From Kribbella amoyensis (GTDB lineage Bacteria; Actinomycetota; Actinomycetes; Propionibacteriales; Kribbellaceae), in assembly GCF_007828865.1 (NCBI RefSeq), contig NZ_VIVK01000001.1, positions 1,054,001 through 1,118,000 on the forward strand: DNA of 64,000 bases. The letters run 5' to 3'. The notes under the pieces are model-generated. The model ran no database searches. It saw only the letters and a program-made list of their open reading frames with translations, and was not told the DNA's origin. This document shows positions 8,200 through 16,753 of this stretch, piece after piece. A program made the translations under genes and the position numbers. How positions within the stretch are numbered: the stretch's first letter is position 1; each line of letters opens with the position of its first letter.

Positions 8200-9201
8200 T
8201 CAGAGGATGAAGCCGGTGGGGAAGGGGTCGGTGGGGTCGAGGAGGTAGTTGGCCATGCCGGTGATCCAGGCTCGGCCTGTGACGGTCGGGATGACGGCTG
8301 GGCGGTCGCCGACCTGGGTTTCCTCCAGGAGGCGGCCGATGAAGCGGGTGCCGATGAAGGACTCGTTCACGTAGTCCTTCAGGAGTTCGAGCTCACCACG
8401 CGCGTGCAGCTGCGCCATCCGCGCGCACGTCCCGGTACCGCACGGGGAACGGTCGAACCAGCCGGGGTGGATCGCCATCGCGTTGCGCGAGTCCGACCCG
8501 TCCCGGCCGGGTGCCGTGAACTGGACGTGCTTGCAGCCGTTGATGCCCGGGTCCAGCGGGTGGACCGGGCGGTCGGTCGCGTTGATCGCGTCCATGATGT
8601 CCAGCCCGGCCTGCAGGATGCGTTCCTTCTCGGCCCGGTCGAACGGGATGCCGAGCTGGTCCAGCGGCAGGATCGCGTAGAAGTTCCCGCCGTACGCCAG
8701 GTCGTAGGTGACCTCGCCGAGTCCCTTCACCTCGACGGTGGTGTCCAGCGCGTGTGAGTACGCCGGCACGTTCTGGATCGTCACGTGCTCGGCCTTGCCG
8801 TTGCTCACCGCAACCTTCGCGACGACCAGGCCGGCCGGGGTGTCCAGCCGGACCTCGGTGACCGGCTCGGTCACCTTCACCATGCCGGACTCGACCAGGA
8901 CCGTGGCCACGCCGATGGTGCCGTGGCCGCACATCGGCAGGCAGCCGGACACCTCGATGTAGAGCACGCCCCAGTCCGCGTCCGGCCGGGTCGGCGGCTG
9001 CAGGATCGCGCCGCTCATCGCCGAGTGGCCGCGCGGCTCGTTCATCAGGAACAGCCGCAGGTCGTCGTCGTGCGCCAGGAAGTACTCCCGGCGCTCGGCC
9101 ATCGTCGCGCCCGGGATCACGCCGACGCCACCGGTGACCACGCGGGTCGGCATGCCCTCGGTGTGCGAGTCGATCGCGGTCAGGGTGCGGACGGATCTCA
9201 T
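8200..9201 (-). CDS. Proline racemase-family epimerase (probable 4-hydroxyproline 2-epimerase)
   Basis: A 333-residue protein. Both catalytic cysteines are present: Cys91 in MCGHGTIG and Cys254 in DRSPCGTGTCA. Two cysteines fit racemase/epimerase activity rather than trans-3-hydroxyproline dehydratase, which has Thr at the second site. The early motif IDSHTEGMPTRVV is also family-typical. It is last in the hydroxyproline operon; its ATG overlaps the stop of the DapA-type gene by 4 bp. It would convert trans-4-hydroxy-L-proline to cis-4-hydroxy-D-proline. The start at 9201 was chosen over an upstream extension because of this overlap. Confidence 0.92.
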   Translation of the reverse strand: MRSVRTLTAIDSHTEGMPTRVVTGGVGVIPGATMAERREYFLAHDDDLRLFLMNEPRGHSAMSGAILQPPTRPDADWGVLYIEVSGCLPMCGHGTIGVATVLVESGMVKVTEPVTEVRLDTPAGLVVAKVAVSNGKAEHVTIQNVPAYSHALDTTVEVKGLGEVTYDLAYGGNFYAILPLDQLGIPFDRAEKERILQAGLDIMDAINATDRPVHPLDPGINGCKHVQFTAPGRDGSDSRNAMAIHPGWFDRSPCGTGTCARMAQLHARGELELLKDYVNESFIGTRFIGRLLEETQVGDRPAVIPTVTGRAWITGMANYLLDPTDPFPTGFIL

Positions 9202-10100
9202 CGCAACGACTCCACGGCCTTCTTCATGTCCTGCTCCAGCTGGGCGAGGTGTTCCGGTACCAGTGGACCACGCGGCGGGCGGCACGGTCCCCCGAACCGG
9301 CCGACGTAGTCCATCCCGTACTTGATCGCCTGCACGAACTCGACCCGCGAGTCCCACCGGAACGCGGCCACCAGCGGCTCGTACATCGCCCGCGCCGCGT
9401 CCAGCTCGCCGGCCAGCGCGAGCTCGTACAGCCGGACCGACTCCTTCGGGAAGACGTTCGGGAACCCGGCGAACCAGCCGGTCGCCCCCATCAGCAGCGC
9501 CTCCAGGGTGAGGTCGTCGGCGCCCGCGATCACGGCCAGGTCCGGGGCCTGCTCGCGGATCTCCAGGATCCGCCGGACGTCACCGGTGAACTCCTTCACC
9601 GCGACCACGTTCTCGATCTGGGCCAGCTCGGCGAGCAGGTCCGGGGTCAGGTCGACCTTGGTGTCGTGCGGGTTGTTGTAGACCATCACCGGCAGCCCGG
9701 CCTTGGCGACCTCGGTGTAGTGGTGGATCACCTCGCCGCGGTTCGCGCGGTACATCGTCGGCGGCAGGCACAGTACCCCGTCGGCGCCGTCCTCGGCCGC
9801 CTTCTCGGCCCAGCTCCGGGCCTGGTGCGCGCCGGCGCCGTGGACGCCGACCACCACGACACCGTCGTCGCCGACCGCCTCGATCGCGGTCCGGGCGACC
9901 TGCCGGCGCTCGTCGTCGGTGAGCGACGAGTACTCCCCGAGCGACCCGTTCGGGCCGACACCGCGGCAGCCGTTCTCGATCAGCCAGCGGCAGTGCTCGG
10001 CGTACTTGTCGAAGTCTGGCCGCAACCCGGCCGGCGCGGCCGCGTCCTCGGCGTAGGGCAGCGCGGTGGCGACGATGACGCCTTCCAGCTTCTCGGTCAC
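9198..10100 (-). CDS. DapA-family lyase (probable 1-pyrroline-4-hydroxy-2-carboxylate deaminase)
   Basis: A 300-residue class I aldolase-like TIM barrel. Tyr140 in VMVYNNP and the Schiff-base Lys168 in VAVKEFTGD are in place; NGSLGEYSSLTDDER is the usual loop near the N terminus. Within a hydroxyproline cluster this family carries out deamination of 1-pyrroline-4-hydroxy-2-carboxylate to 2-oxoglutarate semialdehyde. It overlaps both neighbours by 4 bp. No 2-oxoglutarate-semialdehyde dehydrogenase is in the window, so the last step must be encoded elsewhere. Confidence 0.9.
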   Translation of the reverse strand: MTEKLEGVIVATALPYAEDAAAPAGLRPDFDKYAEHCRWLIENGCRGVGPNGSLGEYSSLTDDERRQVARTAIEAVGDDGVVVVGVHGAGAHQARSWAEKAAEDGADGVLCLPPTMYRANRGEVIHHYTEVAKAGLPVMVYNNPHDTKVDLTPDLLAELAQIENVVAVKEFTGDVRRILEIREQAPDLAVIAGADDLTLEALLMGATGWFAGFPNVFPKESVRLYELALAGELDAARAMYEPLVAAFRWDSRVEFVQAIKYGMDYVGRFGGPCRPPRGPLVPEHLAQLEQDMKKAVESLR

Positions 10101-11863
10101 AGGTCCTCCTGGAGGTTGGCAAGATCAGCGAGCCGGACCGGCACGGCGATCGGACGATGGTGTTCAGCCCGTACCCCGGGCTGGTGGGCGGCCGCGAGAT
10201 CGGCCACGGTGCGGGCACAGACCCGGCCCTGGCAGAGCCCGAGCCCGGCCCGGCTGGTCAGCTTGAGCGGGCGCGACCCGGCGACGTCGCGCTCGGCGAG
10301 AGCGGACTCCAGCGCACCCCGGGTCACGCCTTCACACCGGCAGACCAAGGTGCCGTCGTCGCTCCACGACCGCCACCCGTCCCGGACCGGATAGGCCCGA
10401 GCCAGCGCAGCCGCAAACCGCTTGCCCTCGACAACCTTCCGCCGAGCCGTCGTCGGGGGCACGGAGCTATCGGTTCGTACTGCGTGGGCCGCGGCCTGGC
10501 CGGCGACGCGACCTTCGGCAGCGGCCAGGTCGGCACCACCGATGCCGGTGAGTTCGCCGGCGGCCCAGACCGCGGGGTCGCTGGTCCGCTGGGAGTCGTC
10601 GACCACGACCGCCGGTCCACCGTCGGGCCCGGTACCGAGCTCGCAGCGGGCCGAGACGGCGAGTTCGAGCTGAGCGGTGAAGCCGTAGCCGATGCAGACC
10701 GCGTCCACCTCGACCTGCCGCTCGGTCCCGGGAATCGGCCGCCAGTCCGGAGTCAGCCGCGCGACGGTCACCGCCTCGACCCGGTCCGTACCGTGCGCGG
10801 CGATCACCGCCCGCCCGTGCTGCAACCGAAGCCGGTGCCGCGCCAGCAGCCCGGCGTACCCGGCCGCCTCGCGAAGCTTGCTGCGGGCAACCAGCGGATC
10901 GGTCCGCCAGCCCTGCGCGATCGTGCTCAGGTGGTTCGCCTCGAGCAGTCCGGCGACCTCGGCCCCGACGCCCAGCAAGGACTCGGCGACCGGCAACAGG
11001 AACGGCCCCGTCCCGCCGACCAGGACGCGTTGCCCGATCGCGATCCGCTGCCCCTTCGCCAACGCCTGCGCGGCCCCGGCGCTGTACACCCCGGGCAGAT
11101 CCCAACCAGGGAACGGCAACACCCGGTCGTACGCCCCGGGCGCGAGCACGAGCGCCTCCGCCTCGACAGACGACATCCGCCGCCCTGGCGCGTCCGCGGC
11201 CCCCGTCTGCAGCCACAGGCGCCGCCCGGTCCGTCCCGTCAGCGGCTCGATCGCCCACACCGAGGTCTCGGCCAGGTACTCGATCCGCTCGTGCCGCGCG
11301 ATCCGATCCCGCACCCGCGCGAAGGAGGTCCACCCGTGGTGCACCCGACCAGGACGCCGCGCGTTGAACTCCGCGGGCAACTGCCGGTGGTACTGCCCGC
11401 CGACGGCCCGCCCGGCGTCGACCAGCAGCACGTCGACCCCCGCGTCGGCCGCCGCCAACGCCGCGTTCATCCCTGCGGGTCCCGCGCCCACAACGACGAC
11501 GCTCCACTGGCTCCGTGGTGCCGCGGCCGTGCTGCCGTTGACCGCAGCAGGGAGTACCGCGCCGTGTTGGGTGGAGATGCTGTCGCCCGGCGCGATCGTG
11601 CGCTGGCAGGCGCGGACATCCGGTACCCCGTTGACGACGACCAGGCAGTCGAAGCAGGCGCCGATCCCGCAGAAGACGCCGCGCGGTTTCGCCTCGGCAC
11701 CACGCGTGGTCCGCCACGAATCACGCCCGGCCGCCATCAACGCGGCCGCGACCGTCTGGCCAGGCAACGCCTGCACGGGTTGTCCATCAACGCTGATCTG
11801 CATGGACGCCTGGGGACGCGGCTCGGCCGGGTCACCGCCGGCCGGCTGGAGGTACGGGCTCAC
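10097..11863 (-). CDS. Fused ferredoxin / FAD-NAD(P) oxidoreductase / BFD subunit of D-hydroxyproline dehydrogenase-like complex
   Basis: A 588-residue fusion. Residues about 20-110 carry a [2Fe-2S] ferredoxin motif (CGIGACFDC and a later Cys in VRACQRTI). A pyridine-nucleotide disulfide-type flavoprotein follows from VVVVGAGPAGMNAALAA. The C terminus is a BFD-like domain with cysteines in LVCRCEG and LCQGRVC. In other bacteria HcnA-like and HcnB-like parts are often separate subunits beside a DAO-type HcnC-like subunit; here the first two are one chain. The GTG at 11863 overlaps the upstream stop (GTGA). An internal ATG at about 11803 is a possible alternative. Confidence 0.88.
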   Translation of the reverse strand: MSPYLQPAGGDPAEPRPQASMQISVDGQPVQALPGQTVAAALMAAGRDSWRTTRGAEAKPRGVFCGIGACFDCLVVVNGVPDVRACQRTIAPGDSISTQHGAVLPAAVNGSTAAAPRSQWSVVVVGAGPAGMNAALAAADAGVDVLLVDAGRAVGGQYHRQLPAEFNARRPGRVHHGWTSFARVRDRIARHERIEYLAETSVWAIEPLTGRTGRRLWLQTGAADAPGRRMSSVEAEALVLAPGAYDRVLPFPGWDLPGVYSAGAAQALAKGQRIAIGQRVLVGGTGPFLLPVAESLLGVGAEVAGLLEANHLSTIAQGWRTDPLVARSKLREAAGYAGLLARHRLRLQHGRAVIAAHGTDRVEAVTVARLTPDWRPIPGTERQVEVDAVCIGYGFTAQLELAVSARCELGTGPDGGPAVVVDDSQRTSDPAVWAAGELTGIGGADLAAAEGRVAGQAAAHAVRTDSSVPPTTARRKVVEGKRFAAALARAYPVRDGWRSWSDDGTLVCRCEGVTRGALESALAERDVAGSRPLKLTSRAGLGLCQGRVCARTVADLAAAHQPGVRAEHHRPIAVPVRLADLANLQEDL

Positions 11864-13020
11864 GACGACTCCCCCGTACCGACGACGGCCGGCCGATCGA
11901 CGCGGAACGGCTCCTGGTCCACGTGCGGCCGCAGTCCGATGAACAACTCGGTCAGCAGCCGCCCTGTCGACGCGGCCAGCCCGATCCCGGCGCCCTCGTG
12001 CCCGGTCGCGTGCCACAACCCGGGGACGCGCGGATCCGGCCCGATCACCGGCAGATGGTCCGGGGCGTACGGACGGAAGCCCCCGTACGCCCGCATCACG
12101 GGGACCGCGCCGAGGAACGGGAACAGGCCGACCGCCTTCGCGGCCAGCTCACGTAGCACCCGGACCCGGATCGTGTCGTCGAATCCGATCCGCTCCCGGC
12201 TCGACCCGATCAGGATGGTGCCCGCCTTCGTCGACTCGACCACGGTGGACGTCTGGAGATCCGCGTCCCCGCTCCCGACGGCGCCGACGTAGTCCGCGTC
12301 GTACACCTTGTGCCGGACGGACTCGGGCAGCGGTGCCGTCACCAGGATCATGCCGCGCCTCGGGAGTACCTCGATGGGCGCGCCGGCCGCCGTACCGAAG
12401 GCGCCGGCCCAGGGCCCGCAGGCGTTCACCACCGCGGTACACGGGATCGTCTCCGCATCCGTCTCCACACCGATCACGCGGCCTTCGGCGGACCGGAGTA
12501 CGGAGCGAACGGTGACGCCGGAACGGACCTCACCGCCACGCGCCCGGACCGCAGCGAGGAGCGCCGTGGTCGCGAGGACGGGCTGTACCTGTGCGTCGTC
12601 GGGGTAGTAGACCGCCGTGGTCACCTTGCGGGTGAGCAGCGGTTCGAGCTCGAAGGCATCGGCCGGGGTGATCAGCTGAGCGTCGACACCGGCGTCGCGC
12701 TGGGTGGCGGCGAACTTCTCCAGCGGTGCGGGATCGGTCGTCGCGACGACCAGGCCACCCTTGTCCTCCCACTCGACATCGGCCACCTGCTCGGGCAGCC
12801 GGTCGAGGACGGCGGGCCACTCGCGGCGGGAGGCGATCGCCAGGTCGAGCTCCGGACCCGGCTCCTTGTCGGACACCAGGACGTTGCCCTCACCGGCGGC
12901 CGTGGTCCCGCCCGCCGGGGCACCGCGGTCGAGCACCAGGACGCGGACACCGGCCGCCGACAACGCCTCGGCGCAGGCGGCACCCACCATGCCCGCTCCG
13001 ACCACGACGACGTCCGGCAT
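11860..13020 (-). CDS. FAD-dependent DAO-family oxidoreductase (D-hydroxyproline dehydrogenase-like catalytic subunit)
   Basis: A 386-residue protein with an N-terminal FAD Rossmann motif VVVGAGMVGAACAEALSAAG and a C-terminal second FAD contact near GLWHATGHEGAGIGLAASTG. This is the glycine-oxidase/HcnC/DadA-like layout. It is the first gene of the operon that also encodes the fused ferredoxin-flavoprotein, deaminase and epimerase, so it should oxidise cis-4-hydroxy-D-proline and pass electrons to the fused partner. The ATG lies 17 bp from a palindromic operator. Confidence 0.9.
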   Translation of the reverse strand: MPDVVVVGAGMVGAACAEALSAAGVRVLVLDRGAPAGGTTAAGEGNVLVSDKEPGPELDLAIASRREWPAVLDRLPEQVADVEWEDKGGLVVATTDPAPLEKFAATQRDAGVDAQLITPADAFELEPLLTRKVTTAVYYPDDAQVQPVLATTALLAAVRARGGEVRSGVTVRSVLRSAEGRVIGVETDAETIPCTAVVNACGPWAGAFGTAAGAPIEVLPRRGMILVTAPLPESVRHKVYDADYVGAVGSGDADLQTSTVVESTKAGTILIGSSRERIGFDDTIRVRVLRELAAKAVGLFPFLGAVPVMRAYGGFRPYAPDHLPVIGPDPRVPGLWHATGHEGAGIGLAASTGRLLTELFIGLRPHVDQEPFRVDRPAVVGTGESS

Positions 13021-13036
13021 CCAGCACTCCCAGCAG

Positions 13037-13058
13037 ATCGTTCAGTTTAATGAACGAT
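13037..13058. promoter_or_regulatory. Operator-like palindrome upstream of the hydroxyproline operon
   Basis: Perfect 8-bp arms ATCGTTCA and TGAACGAT flank six bases (GTTTAA). On the minus strand a promoter-like pair lies just upstream: TTGACC (13087-13092) and TACGCT (13063-13068) with 18 bp between. The palindrome would then cover the transcription start. The adjacent XRE-cupin regulator is the obvious candidate to bind it. Sequence elements are seen; binding is inferred. Confidence 0.6.
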
Positions 13059-13088
13059 TCCGAGCGTACGACCGGGATCGCGCCGAGG

Positions 13089-13691
13089 TCAACCGGTGTG
13101 CAGCGAGTCCAGCCCGGCCGGATGGACGTCGGGCGGGTACTCCAGCAGCAGGACCGACTTCACCTCGTCGGTCAGCGCCGCGTACTCGTGCGGCCCGTTC
13201 GCGCGGAAGGCCAAGTAGTCGCCGGGGCCGAGCTCCTGGGTCTGGTCGCGGGCCGTGATCAGCAGCCGGCCGGTCAGGATCACGTGGTGTTCGGTGCCCG
13301 GATGCCCGGCCGAGTGCTGCACCTTGCCGGCGTGGATCCGCTGGTCGTAGATCTCGAACAGGCTGCCCGGCGACTCCAGCCGGCGCAGCATCCGCAGATC
13401 GACGGCGTCACCGCTCAGCACGTCGGTGTCGGCGGACCGGACCACGACCAGGTCGGAGGCCGGTGGCTCGCTCAGCAGGGCCGAGACCGGGACCCCGAGA
13501 GCGTTCGACAGACTGAACACCGTCTCGATCGTCGGGTTGCCCGCACCGGACTCCAGCTGGGACAGCGTGCCCTTCGCGATCCCGGACCGCCGCGCCAGTT
13601 CCGACAAGGAGATGCCCAGCTCGTCCCGGCGCAGGCGCAGGTTCACCCCCAGTACCCGCCCCGCTCCCTGACCAGCCACAGCCCGGAGCAT
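13089..13691 (-). CDS. XRE-family regulator with C-terminal cupin
   Basis: A 200-residue protein. The helix-turn-helix is at about residues 15-72 (LRLRRDELGISLSELARRSGIAKGTLSQLESG), followed by a cupin_2 sensor barrel in the C-terminal half (GHPGTEHHVILTGRLLI, then GPGDYLAFRANGPHEY). This HTH-cupin family commonly controls amino-acid or small-molecule catabolic operons. It lies directly upstream of the hydroxyproline operon on the same strand, 68 bp apart with an inverted repeat between. Confidence 0.92.
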   Translation of the reverse strand: MLRAVAGQGAGRVLGVNLRLRRDELGISLSELARRSGIAKGTLSQLESGAGNPTIETVFSLSNALGVPVSALLSEPPASDLVVVRSADTDVLSGDAVDLRMLRRLESPGSLFEIYDQRIHAGKVQHSAGHPGTEHHVILTGRLLITARDQTQELGPGDYLAFRANGPHEYAALTDEVKSVLLLEYPPDVHPAGLDSLHTG

Positions 13692-13727
13692 GTCACAAAC
13701 CCCGGACCGGTGACGGACGGCGCCGGA

Positions 13728-14789
13728 TCAGGGGATCATCCGGCGGCGCCGCAGGTCGGCGAAGATGCCGTAGAACATCGCCTCGGTGTCGACGTAGGTG
13801 TGGAACCCGGCGCGGCGGGCCTTCGAGCCGTCGGCGAAGAAGTCGTAGTCCCAGCCGAAGACGAAGTCGGCGAACGGCCAGGACGACACCTCGGCGAACG
13901 GCGTACCGGCGAGCCCGTGGGCGGCCTGGAGCTGTTTCCACACCGGCTCCTTGTCGGCCATCACGTCGGTCAGCGCCATCTGCAACGGCGGCGCCGCCTC
14001 CATCCCGAACCAGCCGGCCAGCTTCGGCCAGAGCTCGTTCCAGCGGAACAGATCGCCGTTCGTGATGTTGAACGCCTGGTTCGCCGCAGCCGGCTCGGTG
14101 GCCGCCCAGACAGTTGCCTCGGCCAACAGACCGGCGTCGGTCAGCTCCAGCAGACTGTCGTACGCGCCGGGCTTGCCCGGGAATCGCAGCGGGACGCCGA
14201 GTTCCTTCGACAACGACGCGTACACCGCGATCGCGACGGCCAGGTTCATCGGGTTGCCGAGCGCGGATCCGCCGACCACCGACGGCCGCAACGCCGACCA
14301 CGTCCACGCCTTGCCGGCCTGCCGGTCCTCGAGGAATCGCTGCTGGTCCACGTTGAACTCCGGCGGCAGGTGCGGCGGATCGTCCTCGCGCGCGGGCGTC
14401 TTGAACGGGCCGAGATGCGCGCCGTACACCTTGTACCCCTGCATCAGGCTGACGTGCCGCAGGTTGCGGGCGACCGGCTCGATCGCCTCGACCACGTTCA
14501 CCAGCATGGCGAGATTGGGCGCGACCAGCTCGGCCCAGGTCGGGCGGTCCTGGTACGCGACGTAGAAGACGTGGGTCACGCCGGTCAGGCCGGACAGCTT
14601 CGCGCGGGTGTCGTCCGGGTCCAGCAGGTCGACCGCGACATGGCGGACGCGGCTGTTGTCCACACCCCCGCGCCGGGACAGACCGATCACGTCCCAGTCC
14701 GGGAGGCCCGCCAGATGCTCCACGAGGTTGGTGCCGATGACTCCGCGGGCCCCGACGACCAGGGCCACGTTCCGCCGTTCTGTGCTCAT
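13728..14789 (-). CDS. SDR-family NAD(P)-dependent reductase (PRISE/VEP1-like)
   Basis: A 353-residue extended SDR. The nucleotide-binding motif GARGVIGTNL is near the N terminus; THVFYVAYQDRPTW, LMQGYKVYGAHLGPFKT and FNITNGDLFRWNELWPKLA match the progesterone 5-beta-reductase/iridoid-synthase-like (PRISE) group, in which a Tyr/Lys pair replaces the usual YxxxK. Enone or ketone reduction is plausible; the substrate is unknown. The ATG at 14789 was chosen because the upstream extension has low-quality sequence. It is divergent from a LysR gene that probably controls it. Confidence 0.85.
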   Translation of the reverse strand: MSTERRNVALVVGARGVIGTNLVEHLAGLPDWDVIGLSRRGGVDNSRVRHVAVDLLDPDDTRAKLSGLTGVTHVFYVAYQDRPTWAELVAPNLAMLVNVVEAIEPVARNLRHVSLMQGYKVYGAHLGPFKTPAREDDPPHLPPEFNVDQQRFLEDRQAGKAWTWSALRPSVVGGSALGNPMNLAVAIAVYASLSKELGVPLRFPGKPGAYDSLLELTDAGLLAEATVWAATEPAAANQAFNITNGDLFRWNELWPKLAGWFGMEAAPPLQMALTDVMADKEPVWKQLQAAHGLAGTPFAEVSSWPFADFVFGWDYDFFADGSKARRAGFHTYVDTEAMFYGIFADLRRRRMIP

Positions 14790-14811
14790 GTCCCCAGCCT
14801 GTGGCTGAACC

Positions 14812-14851
14812 TGTGGATAAGTCCAACTCATTGCATTCACAGTGTGGATAA
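14812..14851. promoter_or_regulatory. Two TGTGGATAA direct repeats in the SDR/LysR divergent promoter
   Basis: Identical 9-mers at 14812-14820 and 14843-14851 are spaced 31 bp, about three helical turns. The second is embedded in CACAGTGTG, a local palindrome. The 9-mer equals the reverse complement of the E. coli-type DnaA box, but the location between divergent genes favours a LysR-binding region. Function is inferred. Confidence 0.4.
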
Positions 14852-14860
14852 ACTCCGTGC

Positions 14861-15778
14861 ATGGCCACGCTGCGGCAGCTGGAGTACCTGGTGACCGTGG
14901 TCGACCAGGGCTCCTTCACCCGCGCGGCCGAGCTGCTGCACGTCACCCAGCCCGCGTTGTCGCACCAGATCCGCGCGCTCGAGCGGTCGGCCGGCAGCCA
15001 GTTGCTGGAGCGGCTGCCGAAGAACATCCGGCTCACCCCGAGCGGGCGCGCGATGCTGCCGCACGCCCGGGCCGCGCTCGCCGACGCCGAACGCGCCCGC
15101 TGCGCGGCCCGGCAGACGGCGGGGCTGGAGGCCGGTGAGCTGCAGATCGCGACGCTGTACTCGCTCAGCCTCGGCGTCCTGCCCGCGGCGTTACGGGCCT
15201 GGCGGCGGGAGCACCCCGACGTGGGCATCCGGCTGTACGAGCACCGGCACACCGACGAGCTGGTCGAGGCGATGAGGACCGGCCAGGCCGACCTCGCCGT
15301 CGGTCCCGATCCCACCGGCTGGTCCGGGGTCAAGCACCTTCTCGGCGAGGAGGAGCTGGTCGTGGTCGTCGCGGCCGACGACCCGCTCCTCACTCCTCGA
15401 CGGAGGCGTCGCCGGCAGCACACGGTCGAGTTGACCGAGCTCGCCGAGCGGGCCTGGGTGCACTACGTACCCGGGCACGGATTGGGCGACATGCTCGATC
15501 TCGCTTGTGCACAGGCAGGATTCGAGCCGCGGATCGCGGTACGCACCGAGCAGACGGCCGCGGCTCCCGCGCTGGCCGCGGCGGGACTTGGGCCGGCCCT
15601 GGTCCCGGCGAACATCCTGCCGCCCGGATTCGACGGTCACGTCCTCCACCCGGAGCCGCGGGTCTGCCGCACGCTCGCGGCGTACACGCGGGGTACACCG
15701 GACCCTCTCGCGGCCGCTTTCGTCGACGTGTTGCGCACCGTTTGGGCCGAGGGGAACCAGGGCACTCGGCACGGTTGA
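14861..15778 (+). CDS. LysR-family transcriptional regulator
   Basis: A 305-residue protein with the classic N-terminal wHTH (LRQLEYLVTVVDQGSFTRAAELLHVTQPALSHQIRALE) and a LysR substrate-binding domain from about residue 90. It is divergent from the SDR gene (71 bp apart), the usual arrangement for regulator and target. It contains a rare TTA leucine codon at 15191. The effector domain has an Arg-rich insertion around residues 176-184. Its stop overlaps the ATG of the cation exporter. Confidence 0.92.
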   Translation: MATLRQLEYLVTVVDQGSFTRAAELLHVTQPALSHQIRALERSAGSQLLERLPKNIRLTPSGRAMLPHARAALADAERARCAARQTAGLEAGELQIATLYSLSLGVLPAALRAWRREHPDVGIRLYEHRHTDELVEAMRTGQADLAVGPDPTGWSGVKHLLGEEELVVVVAADDPLLTPRRRRRRQHTVELTELAERAWVHYVPGHGLGDMLDLACAQAGFEPRIAVRTEQTAAAPALAAAGLGPALVPANILPPGFDGHVLHPEPRVCRTLAAYTRGTPDPLAAAFVDVLRTVWAEGNQGTRHG

Positions 15779-16704
15779 TGGCTGAGGAATCCCAAGGCAC
15801 CGTCCTGCTCGCCGGCGCGGCGAACCTCGCGATCGCGGCGGCCAAGTGCGTCGCCGGGCTGCTGTCCGGTTCGACCGCACTACTCGCCGAGGCCGCGCAC
15901 TCCGTCGCGGACACGCTCAACCAGGTTTTCCTGCTCACCGCGCTCCGTCGCAGCCGCAAACCCGCCGACGACCGGCACCCGTTCGGGTACGGGATGGAGC
16001 GGTACTTCTGGTCGTTGCTGGCCGCGGTCGGCATCTTCGTCCTCGGCGCCGGGTTCTCGATCGCCGAGGGCCTGCGCGCCGTGGTGGACCCCGAACCGGT
16101 GGAGCGGCTCGCGATCGTCTACCCGGTGCTCGTCATCTCGTTCGTCTTCGAGGGGATCTCCTGGCTGCGCGCGGTACGCCAGGTCCGCCGGGAGGCACGG
16201 GCCGCCGGGATCTCAGCGCTTTCCCATCTTCGCGAGGCCGAGCCGGCCGTGAAGACGGTCGCGTTCGAGGACTCGGCCGCCTTGATCGGGCTGGTCATCG
16301 CCGCGGCCGGGATCACGGCGAGCGCGCTGACCGGTGAGGAGGTCTGGGACGGGATCGCGTCGATCGCGATCGGGGTCCTGCTGATCGGCGTCGCGTTCAC
16401 CCTTGGCCGGGACAACAAGGCGATGCTGATCGGCCAGGCGCTGCCGCCGGAGACCGAGCGGGAGATCCGCGCGATCATCGGGCGCGCACCCGGCATCGTC
16501 GGGGTGATCGAGCTGATGACGCTGCGGCTGGCGGCCGACGAGGTCCTCGTCGTCGCCCGGGTCGATCTGGACGACCGTGAGACCACGGGCGCCGCTGTCG
16601 AGCAACTGGCCGACCGCGTCGATCGGGAGGTCCGCGCCGAGTTCCCGACGGTCCGCCACCTCTACCTCGACCCGACCCCCGATCCCCACGGATCCTCCGA
16701 CTGA
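15778..16704 (+). CDS. Cation diffusion facilitator family transporter
   Basis: A 308-residue inner-membrane protein with about six hydrophobic helices. Metal-site residues are visible in AEAAHSVADTLNQ (HxxxD, helix 2) and in AFEDSAALIG (helix 5), followed by a cytoplasmic C-terminal domain ending near HLYLDP. CDF proteins export Zn2+, Fe2+ or related metals in exchange for protons. The ATG sits in the TGATG overlap with the LysR stop, which fixes the start and suggests co-translation. Metal specificity is not readable. Confidence 0.92.
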   Translation: MAEESQGTVLLAGAANLAIAAAKCVAGLLSGSTALLAEAAHSVADTLNQVFLLTALRRSRKPADDRHPFGYGMERYFWSLLAAVGIFVLGAGFSIAEGLRAVVDPEPVERLAIVYPVLVISFVFEGISWLRAVRQVRREARAAGISALSHLREAEPAVKTVAFEDSAALIGLVIAAAGITASALTGEEVWDGIASIAIGVLLIGVAFTLGRDNKAMLIGQALPPETEREIRAIIGRAPGIVGVIELMTLRLAADEVLVVARVDLDDRETTGAAVEQLADRVDREVRAEFPTVRHLYLDPTPDPHGSSD

Positions 16705-16753
16705 CGGCATCGGGCCCGGGACTGGGGCGCCGCTCGCTGGGTACCTTGGAAGG

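Noticed and set aside
14812-14851. Replication origin based on two DnaA-box-like 9-mers
   Set aside because: Only two boxes exist, there is no AT-rich unwinding region, and dnaA/dnaN genes are not near.
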